From Isoetes taiwanensis (Eukaryota; Streptophyta; Lycopodiopsida; Isoetales; Isoetaceae): a stretch of 64,000 nucleotides of DNA. Below, one piece after another: positions 22,741 through 36,197 of the stretch; within the stretch, counting starts at the first letter, position 1; each line of letters starts with the position of its first letter. The stretch spans positions 3,950,563 to 4,014,562 of the forward strand of contig JAJEKV010000020.1 of assembly GCA_021234155.1 (NCBI GenBank), given 5' to 3'. Made by a program: the position numbers and the translations under genes. Below the pieces are notes generated by a model that had not been told where the DNA came from, did not search any database, and was given only the letters and a program-made list of their open reading frames with translations.

Positions 22741-23027
22741 GGCGCAGCTAAGCATTTATTTTAGACCTAAGAAAAGCAACTGAGGAACCAGGCACCTTCT
22801 TTGCAGGCCAGTCCGACATCTGGTTTTTCTCTTCTCAATCTTTAATTGCTAACTCTGCTTAGCAATCCAAAGTTTCAGGCTAGGAGATGCATCTAGACCA
22901 AAGAGTTATAACAGATGCTGATATCAGCCATGCTCCCAAAACAATCAAAAGCAAGCTCGCCTTGCCATGTTGGGCATATGTTGTAATCATTGTACACCTT
23001 AGGTCCATCCGGTGTCTATTGTACAAG

Positions 23028-24128
23028 GAATTCAAAGCTCCTGCTAGTGAAAACCTTAACAGGGAAAAAATTAAGCATACCATATATTTTTCCATAAAAA
23101 ATAGTTTGGCTATTTTTCAAAATTTTACAGTATTTCATGATATACATTTGGCTAAAGTTATTATTATCATTACATTTATATGTATTTGGACTTGGCAAAA
23201 CTTTTAGTTAAGTACTATAAACTTTCACTTAGCTATTTTTTCTAACTGAAAAATGCAGAAAATGTAAATTTTATAGCTTTAGATATATTATCCTACAATT
23301 ATAAATAATAATCAACAACAATAATATTAAAAAACTTTTAACAGAATCTCACAACATAGCTTATAACATCAATAATCTAAACTACATTCAACGCAATGAC
23401 ATCTTCTAGATATACTCATCAAGTTGCACTTATCTCTAACCCTTAAAGGAAGATGTTATGCAACCAACTGGGGCATCTAGAGGGATATTGGCCATCTCTT
23501 ACAATTCATTTTTGAAAATTCATATATGGTATATATAATAAAAATTCACAATTTGAAAAACTAGTATCATTGATGATTGTAGGTGGGGATGTGTAAAAGT
23601 TTATAATAAGAATTCATTTTTGTTTGGCTATTAATGATTTAATATGTAATTATTATAATATAAAGAAAGGCTAATCCTTTTTTCTTTTCGGGAAAAAGGG
23701 AAAAATAGTTTGGCTAATCCTAAAAAAATAATGGAGTACTTGTTTTAACTATGGCTATTTTTTTTTATTTTTTAAAAGAAATCTCCCTTCATAAAATTCG
23801 CCGCAAAAATTGTCTGGACCCCCTAAAAAATTGTCATTTGGCTAATAATAGCCACTAATTTTTTCCATAAACGAGACTTACACAAGAAAGCTTGTACATC
23901 ACAAAGAAGAAAGAAACTAATGGATGAAGGTCACTTGAGGGCAACACATACAAAGCATTGTTGTCTACAATGTTGTTTGCTAAAGATTGGACTAAAAGAA
24001 TTAAGGTTGATTCGTGACAATTACAGTTCAATGACTTTGTTAGACCAAAAGGGCTACTTAGCCTTCAATATTCGGCCAGATTATTATTTACACAGCTGGT
24101 GGCCACACCGTCTGTCAAACGGCATTCA
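23028..24128 (+). repeat. Segment X, copy 2
   Basis: Same block as 11,350-12,450. Here it follows W directly (GTACAAG/GAATTC junction) instead of the proline-rich exon. This marks the left breakpoint of the duplicated unit, with only GAA shared at the joint. Confidence 0.92.
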
Positions 24129-24351
24129 AAATGATTCATGCTTTAGGCAGCAGAAGGCTTCACCGCCTGAAGAAAAGGCTTGACAAGAATCCTGGCATTT
24201 ACAACTATTGCCATCTTGGAAGTATATCCAGAATTCATGCCCTTCAATGTGTTTCCTGGATGGAAGGCTTCTTCAAGGAGTCTTGCGAGAAACTGCCTAA
24301 CAGCCCTATGTACCACTTGAGTGGCAAGTTCACGAAACGTTAAGTCTACAA
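23920..24351 (+). pseudogene. DUF7869-type gene, 5' half, copy 2
   Basis: The exon HCCLQCCLLKIGLKELRLIR and onward continues, after a frame change near 24,125, into MIHALGSRRLHRLKKRLDKN, ALQCVSWMEGFF and HLSGKFTKR followed by TAA. This is the uninverted arrangement, showing that the N-terminal exon and the Y segment belong to one plus-strand gene. The sequence stops matching at 24,351 and resumes at 36,496. Confidence 0.7.
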
Positions 24352-26470
24352 ATTGCCTATTTCGATATTATCTTTCAACAAGATGAAGCATTCTATTCCT
24401 TGGCCATGAGACTATTCCATTATCTACTCCATTATATTAATGAAGTGACAATGAGCTATTGATGACATGAACTTGAAATTTTAGAACAATGAAGAAGCTG
24501 TGATTGAAGAAACTTTTAACCAGTTGATACATGTATCATGATAAACTCCTATTCCAATTGTTTTGCAACTTAACTCCTCAAGATCTATTGACCAAGAGTG
24601 CTAACATCTTGATAAATTTCTCGAAATAGAAAAGGAATTTGAATCACACGCGTGTCTTTTAATAATCTTATTGCAACCCCAACCTAATCGCTTTTTAACC
24701 AAAAAAGGGGGGAAAAGAAGAAAAACAAGGATCCTTGACTTCAACTTTTAAACAAAAAAAGAAAAACAAGGTATCAACACGTGGCCCGAATGGATGCCAA
24801 TGTTGTGTTTAAATCATACAAAAGAAAAACACAGGAAGGCAGAAATAAAAAACTAAGAAGAAGAAAAGAGAACAGAGAAGCACAGAGAAGCCCGAGGGCA
24901 ATTCAATGCCCAGGGCAAGATGCCATGCTCCCAGCTAACATGATCCTAAATCCCCATTAAAAATTGGCATTATAGATGGAAAAACATAGCTTAAAATACC
25001 GTGAGTGCTAGGGAAGTGCCGACGTTGTGTCTAAAACATGTTTGAGCCTTTTCTAAAACACTCAACTCGGTCACTCAACTAATCAACCCTATACAAACTT
25101 GATTGAGGGGCACGTGTGGATGGGCTTGTAGTGGGTTGTAGATGAAGTTCTAGCTAAATTTATGTAACTGGTTATAAAAATATGGTAAGGGGTTTGGTCG
25201 AATTTAGATAATCGATTGTACAAATACGGTACATAGTTTGGAGGAATTTATAAAACAAAGTATACATATATGATAGGGGGTGTATCTAGAGTTTCTAAAA
25301 AATTCCGGATAAGGTGTTACTTTTCTAGTTTTTTGACCATATAAGGACGTTTTTCTTTAACCATGTGCATGGACATGCCATATAGACTTTACATAAGCTG
25401 CACCCCCCAGGTATCAGGATTGAAATGGCTGTGTGCATAATGATGAGGAGAAATGTTTACTGAGGGTATCATGTTTGAAATAGCTGTATGCATAATGATG
25501 AGGAAAACATATTTATTGCTAGTATATGTGCCATATCATATTCCTTTAACCCTAAGCACATATATTCAACTTATTTAGACCACTCGCTCCCCCCTTACCC
25601 TGATGACTACCATCTTCCTCTTGCGCTCAAAGGATAAACTCCCAGCCTATGTGCTTCTAACAAAATATTCCTATTTCCCGTGCCCTATTGCTACTGGAAC
25701 TTAATCATTTATTTTAACACAGAAATATGGTGAGATGTATAACTCCTTTGGAGACGTGATCGTTGCTAAAAATTAAAGATTACTATTGCTGTATTGTAGT
25801 ACTGTCAAGTAAAATTACCTACCTAAAAAAGACCCCCCTGCTCATCTATGCGCTCAAAGGACCTAGAAATGCATTAAAAAAACATATGTTATTTGCACTT
25901 TGAAATTCATTTTATAACACTCTGCCCTAATTAAGCTTTGAAATGGTTTGCAAAAGACGTAAATGACGTAAATGACATTTCAATTTACTTTTGGTATCCA
26001 ATTTAATTCAATTCATAATACTTTGTGCCTTTATTTTCTATAGCCTCTGGCATGTCTTTTTGCTAGTTTTTATTTTTTATAGCCTCTGACGTGCCTTTTT
26101 TGCTAGTTTTTAGCAGGGTTGGCTAGCCCGAGCTGCCCACTTTCCTGCAATTCTAGCTATGCCATGTGTCCTGCCATGTCAGCTGTTTTCATTTTGAGCC
26201 ATCCGATTCTGTAATTTCGAATCCTAAAGCCAGGGAAATTAGAAAACCTAAGTAATTGTCCGCCGAAGTTTGCTTCCTCGGAGTTTGGCGATCCTTTCTC
26301 TGCAGCTTTGCTTACCCTTCGTTTAGTAAAATTGTCTCATCCTTCTTAGATGGGCTTGCCGAGAGCGCACCATAGCTGCAATATGTCGTCTATCATGGAC
26401 TCTAGCATACCTATCCAACCTAGGTTTGTTTCTAACAAAATGGCCATCCTTAAAACAGTTCAGACTCTAA
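24352..26470. other. AT-rich stretch, no gene seen
   Basis: No coding match found. It contains two small tandem duplications: about 25,412-25,510 (ATCAGGATTGAAATGGCTGT-type, about 67 bp, two copies) and about 26,036-26,115 (TATAGCCTCTGRCRTG, two copies). Confidence 0.4.
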
Positions 26471-26472
26471 GA

Positions 26473-27199
26473 AGACTCTAAGTCGAGATGGAGAGAATGG
26501 TTCAGGGGTGCTTCAAATGATGGAAAGTCTATCCTAGCTGCTGCAACAGTTTCCATGTTGTTTAAGTCGTATATCGTGGAGCGTAGGTTCATACCCTCCC
26601 TATCTATGTATCCCACTTTTGAAGTTGGAGACAGAATTGTTGCTGAGAAGGTGAGTTCCACTGATGAATGACATTTAGTTCTTTATATATACGAGCTCTA
26701 AAATCTGTGCATTCTAGTTCTCATACTGTTTATGCTTATTTGTGTTGCAGGTTTTATACTTCTTTAGAAGCCCAAATGTTAACGAAATTGTTATTTTCAA
26801 AGCTCCAAAATCCATGCGGGTAGTGTACCGATTTTTGCATATTTATGTTGTCCCAAATCTCCAGAATGTTGTGTTGACATTTTCGATGTCCTATAGAAAG
26901 AGGGCTTCAACTCCAACGAGGTCTTTATTAAGCGAGTTGTCGCAAAGGCAAGAGACCATGTTGAGGTAAATAGAAATTTTGTTAATGTTCCTTTCTGTCA
27001 AATGTTATTAAATGTTCCACAAAAGACAATGTCTCTTACCTTGTTCACGATCATTTTAGTCAAATGTTGGTTATTATTTGAGGCCTTAATTCTGACTATG
27101 CATCAACATAGCACAATGGTAAACTCTTGATCAATGGAACTCCAAAGGATGAGAAGTTTATTGCTGAGCCTCCAACTTATGATATGGATCTGACAGTCT
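26473..27199 (+). pseudogene. Plastid type I signal peptidase fragment
   Basis: Four plus-strand exons match the thylakoidal/plastid signal peptidase (PLSP/TPP) family, which removes transfer peptides from thylakoid and envelope proteins. Exon 26,473-26,649 reads [19 protein letters not shown] then [20 protein letters not shown], with the catalytic Ser in SMYPTF. Exon 26,751-26,818 reads YFFRSPNVNEIVIFKAP. Exon 26,897-26,965 reads NSNEVFIKRVVAKARDH, with the catalytic Lys in IKRVV. Exon 27,115-27,199 reads NGKLLINGTPKDEKFIAEPP. Splice signals are preserved at several edges. Upstream of SKSRW the frame is closed by a stop. The C-terminal GDNRN...S box that should follow YDMDLT is not found downstream. 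I judge it a truncated gene copy. Confidence 0.85.
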
Positions 27200-30100
27200 G
27201 TTAACTCAGAATCAGCTTATTGGCTCTTCTATTGCCACTTCTAGGTCTGCTCAGGTACCGTATTCCCGGCTTGCCTTGATTGCACATTTTTAGAAGGTTT
27301 GAGATGGCTACCATGCAGTGAATCTGCTGCTTTATGTTGGACCAATGGTCCTGTATTTGCCATTACGAGTCTTCTGGTTGTCAACATTTGTAAAGCAGTC
27401 AGATCTACAGAGGTAAGCATGAAGTAAAATTCCAACAGATTTTAGCATTCTTTGGTGGGCTGACTAAGTAGGGCTTTTTACTGTGACAATAAAACAAGAT
27501 TGTACCAAGGATGATCCAGATGATAATATTCTAACAGATATAAATATGAAGCACAGTAGCACAGGACTAGGGCTTCCTGATGAATGCATCAATATTGTTT
27601 TTGGATGATGCTGAGAAGCTTTCGTTGGGGAAGATATTCAGGTACAGTGTGTCCTTATATACCATTGTAGGAGATCTCATCCATTCCTTCATTGTTTTAC
27701 TGGAAGCAACATATAGAGGATGATCGTAATTCAACACTTTCATTCTGTTTGTGACACTAATGCTGTTGTTGATAAGGAAAATAAATTATTATCATTTTTT
27801 TCCCTTCTTACTTTATATGAGGATCACATGCCAAGGATTTTCTTGTGATTGTATTGAAAAGATTTGGTAAACCTTAAACCTTTTGGACTATATGCTGCCA
27901 ATGGATGGTCTTGGAAACAATGATAAACGTATTGCAATCAACAATGTTGTAAAGTTAGATTTGTGAGCAGACTGAAGAGATTTGTAGAAGGTTGCCGCAC
28001 GATTAAAATTCCAAAGCAAACCCAACTGCCTAGCCTTCCTCCCAACCCTGCAGTCTCCTCGAATTTGATGAATTTCAAACATATGTTGTATTTCAAAGTA
28101 ATTTCTATTTTGAGTTACTAGTATTTGGACTTATTTCTCATGGCGACATACTTAACAGATCCAAGGCAGAGAAGAGTGGTTTCAAATAAAATTTTCCATG
28201 AGGTATTAGTCTATTGCTATCTCTTAAGAATGATTCTTGAAATATATCTACGGTTTTGTTTATTAAAGATCAACAAATATACTCTAAAAAAACCTAAAGG
28301 AGATGCAAACAACACATTAGGTAGTAGGTTCTTAGCATCATGCAATTATTTTCTATCTTCAAAAACATGTTAATTCATCAGTATAAGTAGGACCAATTAT
28401 TCTGCTACTTATAAATGCAACCTATCAGAATTATGCCAATATCTACCACTATGCTATTGCAGCAATTGCAGAAATTCCACCGGAAAGTTTCTTCTTTTTG
28501 CACGATTTACCAAATTTATGGTGCTTGGAATCCTAAAGAATGGAACAGAGTGTCTAAGCAAGGATCCATTTGATGTCAAGGAATTTGATCCCTGCCATCT
28601 TATTGATGATGTAGGAAAGGTTTGTTATGCTTGTTCCATTCTATGTTAAAAGAGCAATTTCTGTGTTGCATGGGACTTAGCGATCCTAGTTTCACTGAAT
28701 GATTATGTTGAGATGATGTAGTTGCTCAATAGTTCAATATGCCCTGAAAAAGACAGAGTATGTTACATGATTAAGATTCTAGTCCTTGTTTATATTAATA
28801 ACCAGAAGGAGAAGCAAAAGCAAGACATAGATTGCCGCGTAGGAAGTTTTTGCCAGCTTGAAACGAAGAGACTTCTAGGGGATAAGTACTTTATGTCTCC
28901 ATCTAGAACCCCAAAAAAGTTTGTATCTAGCACAAGGTAAAATGGCTATACTCTCTGGAAGAGAGCTAGTATTGTTATATCCTGTTTCTAAGAGTTTATG
29001 TGCATCAAAAAGTCTGGAACAATATAAACTCATGGAGAAGCAACAGAAAGGATAAAAGGGGTAATGGAGGTCTTTAGATGGAAAAATGAATATTATGCTT
29101 CTGTGTCAGGAAGGTGTGAGGCATAAAGAATATACTATTTGAGCTATTATATCCATTGTTCAGCTTCTAATTTATGTCTACCTGTAGTAGGTACAATATT
29201 CCTCAAGCGGTTCCCTGATACCCAAGAGCCTATCTTTAGCCAGTAGTTGAAAATTGGTGGCAGATAACAAGGTTCAGGATAAAGACGTAGCGGAGCAGCT
29301 GGAAAAGGGTCCATGTTCAAAAGTTCCAAAAGGGAGAGCCATCATATCTTGAGGTTAGTAACCAGCTCTGAGATATATTTTTCTAGCATTGGTACGTACT
29401 CTAGATTTAACATGAGTTGAGGTGCATAATTAAAGATTTGCAATGCAAACATCATCTTGTTCATGAATAGGATTAAGTGATGTATATAAGCTTGTTATAT
29501 CAGCTGGCCACATGCATGACTATTTCTACATAATATTTTCTTGAGCTATTGTGGACGAGGTGCATGTAACTTTGTGCATATGTCCTGAAAATGTGATCTG
29601 TAACTTAATTAGATGTTGGCTCATCTTGTTCCATGATGAATGAGTGCAAAATTATATGGAAACATCCACTAAGCGCAAATAGCACAGAGCCGCTTTCTCT
29701 TTCTCAAAAAAATATTAGTCTCGGAATTGGATGCCTATCAATTGCCAGTCAGTACTTGCTCGACTTGCCCACCAGTGTTGTAAACATGGACAAGAACTAA
29801 GGAAAAAAAAACTTATGCATCTTCCTAATTGTCAAAGAAAGATTAGAAAATCACATGAAATGTTCAATATGTGTGGCCAGACAGTGACATATGTAGCTCA
29901 AAAGATTGGTTGCTAAGTGTACAGATTGTCTAAAAGTAACTTAGTCAATGGGGTTGCTAAAGATTCTTTTTATCCCAGGATAGACTTAATGGTTTCATCA
30001 CAGCTTGCAGGGCACTTGTAGATTCTGATGCAGTTACAAAGAAAATATGGAAACAAAGATGACACTTCATTCTTGAGCCTCCTTTACACAACAATGACAT

Positions 30101-31371
30101 AGCCTATATTGAATGCTTGTGTTTCAGATATACAGCCCAGTAAGAGGGATCATATACTGCTGTTCCACTTACATCTCCGTGGACTTCCATTTGCTTCTGA
30201 TACAAATCTGAAGATATGGAATATCAGGCTGAATTGATGCATTCACATGTAAAGGTCATACACCTGCAATTCATTGCTATAAGACTAGCTCTATGGTCAT
30301 TGGGCAGCAAGGACAATACTGCTAGAATGGTTTTTCCATGAATGTTAGTTAGCCTTTGATTAAGGTTCGCCTTGTGAACTATTGTTGGTATTTCGCCATT
30401 TTAGAAATATTAAGATCATTGAGACAACCTTATTCGCCTTTTAGGTGATTCCAAATGAATTCAAACTACAGTGCACACTTTATTCATATGCTAAAGGTCA
30501 AAAAATTCCTATACCAAACACAATAAGCTACAAGTCCATTGCACCTAGCCAACAATACCAATATATGCCCTATACACATGAAGACTAAAAACATTGAACA
30601 ATGTTGACCAACAACAATGCAATTCTTAAATCTCCGTATTATTTCTCAATGGAATTCAAGCCTTTGCAGCCCTGACATAACAAAAAAAAAACCTTAAGAA
30701 GGTTGCCACCGAAATTCAAATTACCACGAAAAAAAACAACACGAACCCAGATGCCTAGCCTTCTTCCCAACCGTGCAGTTCTGCTAGTTTTTGGTAGTTT
30801 TTTTTGTTTTCAAGAAAATGAGAAAGGCTAGGGAAAAAGTATGCTAGCGAATTCTGTTAGGAAGGAAACGTTGCTATGATATTTGTGAAAGGAAAATGCA
30901 ATTACAATCTGAAAGAACCGAATGCACTATTGGAAAACAGATGGTCGAACTCCTCCGATGGATCTTCCAGCAAGACTTACGCATTCAATATGTTACATGA
31001 ATTAATGCGCCAGACTTGATCTGAGAAGAATCCTAGCCTTTCCGGGAAGAAATTCCTTCTCACTAGTGAATGCAAAAATATTCTTTGAAAACAGATTTAT
31101 ACAGGTTAATTTGACTCAACATCCGATAGTTGAAACCTATTTTACACATCTCATAAGAAATTACGATTGGGTGGCCAGTGGAATGTCATCGAATATTAGT
31201 CATTTAGTGTATCTTACTCTGTGCAAAAATATTGAGAAGAGAGCATCTGAAACAAAACAAATTCTCCTAAACAGAAACGTGGAATGTACATTATTTTTTC
31301 TGCTACAAAAGAAGGTCCCACATGCTGCAAACCTCGTATACTTCTTGTATTTGGTGATGAGGTCCATCTTT
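27200..31371. other. 4.2 kb, no identified gene
   Basis: Nothing here is identifiable. One exon-like piece at about 28,488-28,618 (ARFTKFMVLGILKNGTECLS then DPFDVKEFDPCHLIDDVGK, followed by a GTTTG donor) is clearly protein-like, but I cannot name its family. It may belong to the same gene remnant as further short pieces between 27,540 and 30,080. Confidence 0.35.
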
Positions 31372-33298
31372 TCAAACTGCCAGGCTTGAGACCAAATGGA
31401 CTTTCAGAGTTTTGGGATCTAAGAGTTCAAACAGCAAGATATCTCCAAGTTTAAGACAGTGCTCAATTCTAAATTCATTCCATCCTTTGGAAAATCCTAG
31501 GGATGAGGTCCAGCGCAATGCATGGGTGCAGGTATCAGAGCAATAGAAGGTTACCTTGCCATTTTTTTTCACATCTGACATGTGTTGGCGGATAAATCCA
31601 CCATCAAATTTCTGTCATAAGACACCAAAACTTAATCACATACACTTAACCATGTGTGTGGCATAAAAAATGTAGAAGACAAGTACTTACAAGTGTTCTT
31701 TTCAGTCTGGATTCCGTCAACTTGACAGAGAAATAGGGATTGCTAAGCTTTTGAGCATATTGTTCTGCTTGCTCCTTCAACTCCAAAAACTTATAACCTC
31801 TGAATCCTTTGGATGTTTTTGAAGACTTTCGATAAACACCTCCACTGTCACTACTTTGGCTAGAACAACCATCTGCTGAGGTGATGCTTTGGTTTGGAGC
31901 CTTGTTGCTGCATCTCTGGCTTTCACTACTAAAGCTTATTTCTGCTTCTAGATCCTCACATAAATCCGCTCTTTCTTTTTCAGCAGAAAATTTGTTGCAG
32001 TGATAGATATGGAATGTAATGCAGCATGGAGAAGTTAGTTCTAATAGTGCCATATCATTCTCTTCGATACAATGGCAGAGATTGAATTCCCTCCAGCCTG
32101 AACCAAGGCCTTTACATAACCATTTTATGTCTGTGCTCTTAGAGCCAGGAATTTTAGCGCTTATACATTGCCCATGTTTGACATCAATCATTTCTGCAAA
32201 GCTGCGTGGAATGTCCTGCAACAAATGAAGAAAGAACCAACATTTTAAGCCTAGAAACCAGATAACGCATTAGATCAACAGATGAAGAAAGAATCAATAT
32301 GAGTAAGCCTATTAGCAGATAAACAGATAAACGTTGCATCACCATATATAAAAATCAATTAACATGTTTAAACTTAAAATATTAGAATACCATATGAAAA
32401 AACTAGAAGCAAGTAAAGCATTAGAAAAGAAAAATAACTTAAAAGACGACCATAATAGTTGCTTCACCATAAAAAAAAATCAATTAACATGTTTAAACTT
32501 AAAACACGAAAGTACCATATAAAAAAAAACTAGAGGCAAGTAGTTGTAATAAAGCATTAAAAAAAAAGAAAATAAAGCATTAGAAAAAAAAAACTTACAA
32601 GACGGCCATAATACAGTCTTGCTGGTGTAAACTTGACAATGATACTTGGATTTTCCAGTCTTTTTTGATGGGCTGCCACTTCAGCCCTGATTTTTTTTTC
32701 AGCCCTGATTTGTTTCTTTCGTTTTGGAGCTTCAACATCCAGATCAACAAGATCATCCCTAATTTTGTGTCTCTTAGCATCAGCATTATTTTTGCCAGTG
32801 AAAGTTCTTTTTTTCCCCTGTTGGGAAGAAAGAACATCGTCAAGCTCCAAATTTCCAGTGGAGTATGGATTGGCATTGCCCTTTTCATCCTTCTCAGGAT
32901 CTGCAATCTTTCTAGCACACGAAAAAATATTATGCATTATTTGATCGTTTATCACTCCCATCCTCATCTCAGACTGTTCAAATAACTGGCAAAAAAGAAT
33001 ATCGCCCTCTTTCATTCCATTCTCTTTTTCAATCTCTCTCCAACCTTCTGCAATGTAAATAGTCTGTTTTCTTTTGTCAAGCTGAACATGATATGGCCCT
33101 TTGGGGGTTTGGATAACCAGAGGTCCGCTGCATAAGTGAGTGCTCACTAAACTGAATGGAAGTTCCTGTTCATTTTACTAAGATTAAAAGCAGCAGATGC
33201 ATAGAAAACTAAAAGGAAATGAAAGAAAACAAGTATACCAGCAAAGGCTTGTCTTCAACGGTCGCTGTAAAATGAACAAGCATTTTGCTCGCCACCAT
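31372..33298 (-). CDS. B3-domain protein with three B3 domains (REM-like)
   Basis: Four exons, all in phase 0: 33,298-33,239, 33,165-32,599, 32,215-31,691 and 31,611-31,372. They have GT donors and AG acceptors and together encode 463 residues with no internal stop. B3-like regions lie at about residues 21-90 (ELPFSLVS, GPYHVQLDKRKQTIYIAEGW, EGDILFCQLF), 210-275 (DIPRSFAEM, GSGWREFNLCHCIEENDMAL) and 385-463 (GGFIRQHMSDVKKNGKVTFY, SKGWNEFRIEHCLKLGDILL). A basic linker (KRKKQIRAEKKIRAE) after domain 1 could be a nuclear signal. B3 proteins of this type bind DNA, and REM members act in reproductive development; the specific role is unknown. The start ATG gives MVASKMLVHFTATVEDK. Lying inside a 12-kb insertion, it may be a passenger, but it looks intact. 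Confidence 0.85.
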
Positions 33299-36190
33299 GC
33301 TTCCTTCCTCCTCGCCTCTTATTTGCGAGCGTCTTATTAGGGGATCCGTTAGTTTCTAAAGCTTGGATGGGCCATTGTCTTGTCACACTTTAACAAGCAG
33401 CATTGCGTTACGGTTTTGTCACAGGAAATTTAAGAATGCGGAAACATAGGACTGCACTGCAGCATATGACAATCCTCAGGCTTTTTAGGCATGAAAATAA
33501 GGGGCTACTATCATGGTTCGAAAATAGGGGGGTTCGCCCACTTGTGTTAAATTCCGGTCTTCTTGAAAATTTGCCGGTAAATTTCCGGCAAGAAGATAAC
33601 AAATTTCGGGCATAATACATTAAAAAATGCACTAACATGTATTTTTGCCGGTAGCCTCAAAAAGCCAATGGCATTTTTTCTGGTTAGACTCATTGCTATT
33701 TTCGAGCCCTGGCTACTATTCAACTTATGATATGACAGACCATTTGAATGTGACCATTATTTTTTGTTATCCACCCGCTTTAACTCAACATACCATATCC
33801 TATCTATTTCCATCTGTTGCATCTATGCACCACTTTCTATCGGATGTCTTGTCTAATTGACCATATATGTCACTAATTCATGCCAACCTTTCTTGCTTCT
33901 CTTCTGTAGAAATTTCTTCTATTGCAGATTCTTCATGCAACCATATTAGCATCAGCAAGGACTGTGCCTAAATTTTAAAGTTCATGTTGACTGTGTGCAT
34001 ATAAACGTATAGAACCTCTTAAACATTAGAGATTGCATAACGTTATAATATGGGCAGTGCTAGTGATACTATGCGTAGAACCTCTTAAACATTAGAGATT
34101 GCATAACGTTATAATATGGGCAGTGCTAGTGATACTATTGGATTGTCCAGCTATCATTGAGATAGGTACCTTGTAAGAGGAAATGATATTTTACATGACG
34201 CTTTGATATGGATGATTGTTGCAAACTTCTGACAATACTACATTGTTTGGAATATTAGGTTCTCGTCTTTCTCACTGAGGGGTTATTGCCATGCTAAACT
34301 AGGTACAAACGTATGCTTTACTAGAAGCTTGACCCCGACGATGCCCGGCATTTGTCGTGGACATGTAAGGTTTAGCGTTAGATACTGCAGGGTGCTCGAC
34401 ACGATTGTTCAGAGCATATGGAATGGGTAGATTTATGGAGTATATAGATAGAACATAGTGCATAATGTGATTGGTAGCCAAGGCATTCCAATGATGGCAA
34501 ACCACAAACCAAAGTTAAGTATGCCACGTAGTCCTCAACATGTGATTTTTGCCAAATTAATTTGATAATGTTGTTCCAAATGCTAAGGTTTTGCTTATTG
34601 TTGTTGCAAAATTATTAGTCACTGTGTTCCCTTGTTCACAATGAAAGGGCAAACCGTGAAATTGGTGGGTTGATTGAATATTATTGAGATATACTAATTT
34701 GACGGATAATATTAGGAATTTCTGTACATCCAACGGCGAAGTTAAAATTCTCTTTGCGTTACGTGAGTTAATAGGTACATTACGTAGTTAATAGGTGACT
34801 TGGTTGCCATTGGATGTCATGATCGATGTCATAGTGCCATATGACCGTCCACTGCAAATAAGAGGATGGCGCGTTTGCTATGCCTGCCGAATCTACCCAA
34901 GGTCTATGAGGTATCTGCAATGCACGGTGCCTTCCCAACACCATCACCATCACCACAATGGGCAGGTGTCTGTTCCTTTTTCTTTTTTTCAAGGCATGGA
35001 ATATGTGAAGGGGAGGCCACAACTTCTGCCATGGAGAGCTGTCTCTTGGGTGCTTGCTTTTCTTTGCGTTTTTTCCTATGTTTTTGCTATGAAGACAAAT
35101 AGAGAGTCCTCAAAACTGGGTATGGAGGAAATGATTTGATGTAGAACGACAATTGGGCCTTCTGTTTGGCATTTTACGAGTTCAACAGCAATCTTGAAAA
35201 CTTCTACTTGTCTATTGTTATGGGTTGCAGTAATAACGTAAGCATCGGTGTTCCTGCCTGGGTTGCTTAGCAGAATTTTGCTGCAAGGCTCTCTTGATTG
35301 ACAAACTAAATTCAAAGTTTATGCTTTTGAACTTGGGGACAGGAAATGGAGGTTTGATTTGGGAATCTTCAACCAATGTATCTTCTAGAGAGCTGAACTA
35401 GTCTAGCAACTAGATAATGTATAACAACGAGAGTCAAGTGATATGTCAAAGCTTTGATTTTCCTTCTGATGTTATGCTCCCATGGTAGAGCCTTGCAAGT
35501 CCCTCAATGCTGATGAACAAAAAAAACTCTTTAACTAGAGAAGAAGCGATCCATGGTGCATCTATTGAACATAACAGGTTGGTTTCGTATCTCAACATAA
35601 CAGGCAAAGTGCAACCTTATTTTGTTTAACCTTCCAGTTCTAATCTTTGCAAGCAAGTTTCAAACCCACTAATCTTGAAACAAGTTTTGCATATTCTAAT
35701 AGTTCTTCATCCTGCAAACTAGAAATGTTATCGTAGTTCCCTAGCCCTGTTACCCCATATGATCTCCAACTTATAAGGTTAGGAACAGATGGAAACCTTG
35801 CTCTTCACACACTAAACATGAAGATCATGATGTGGAACACGTTTAAAATGTTTCACGATCCATGCCAACTTCCCTTAATATGCGGTCAATTTGGAATATG
35901 TCATTTAATGGAAAATGTGAATGTTTGTTGGAATATTGGACTAATAATCTCCTTAAGGCCATAACTTGGTATTTGAGTCCACTAGTATATAAAGAGAAGA
36001 AAAAAAACAAGAAACAAACAACGAGGGAAGAGGAAAACTTGAATAAAATCAAATGAAGAATTCCATCAAGTCGTTTAAACGATCAAATAGGATTTTCTCG
36101 TTCTTAGACCGATCTTCATGATCGTTGGAAGCCTTTTTTGGATTGAGTGAGGGGAAAAATGAAAGTAATTTTGATTTCTTTCATATCAAT
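33299..36190. other. Upstream of B3 gene, no gene seen
   Basis: No protein family recognised. A direct 66-bp duplication (start AGAACCTCTTAAACATTAGA) occupies about 34,011-34,138, two copies nearly identical. The first few hundred bases presumably include the B3 gene promoter, but no specific element can be supported. Confidence 0.4.
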
Positions 36191-36197
36191 CATAACA

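Noticed and set aside
23016-23207. Gene running from W into X (frame of 106 codons at 22,887-23,207)
   Set aside because: It crosses the duplication breakpoint at 23,028; the W part and the X part come from different sources.
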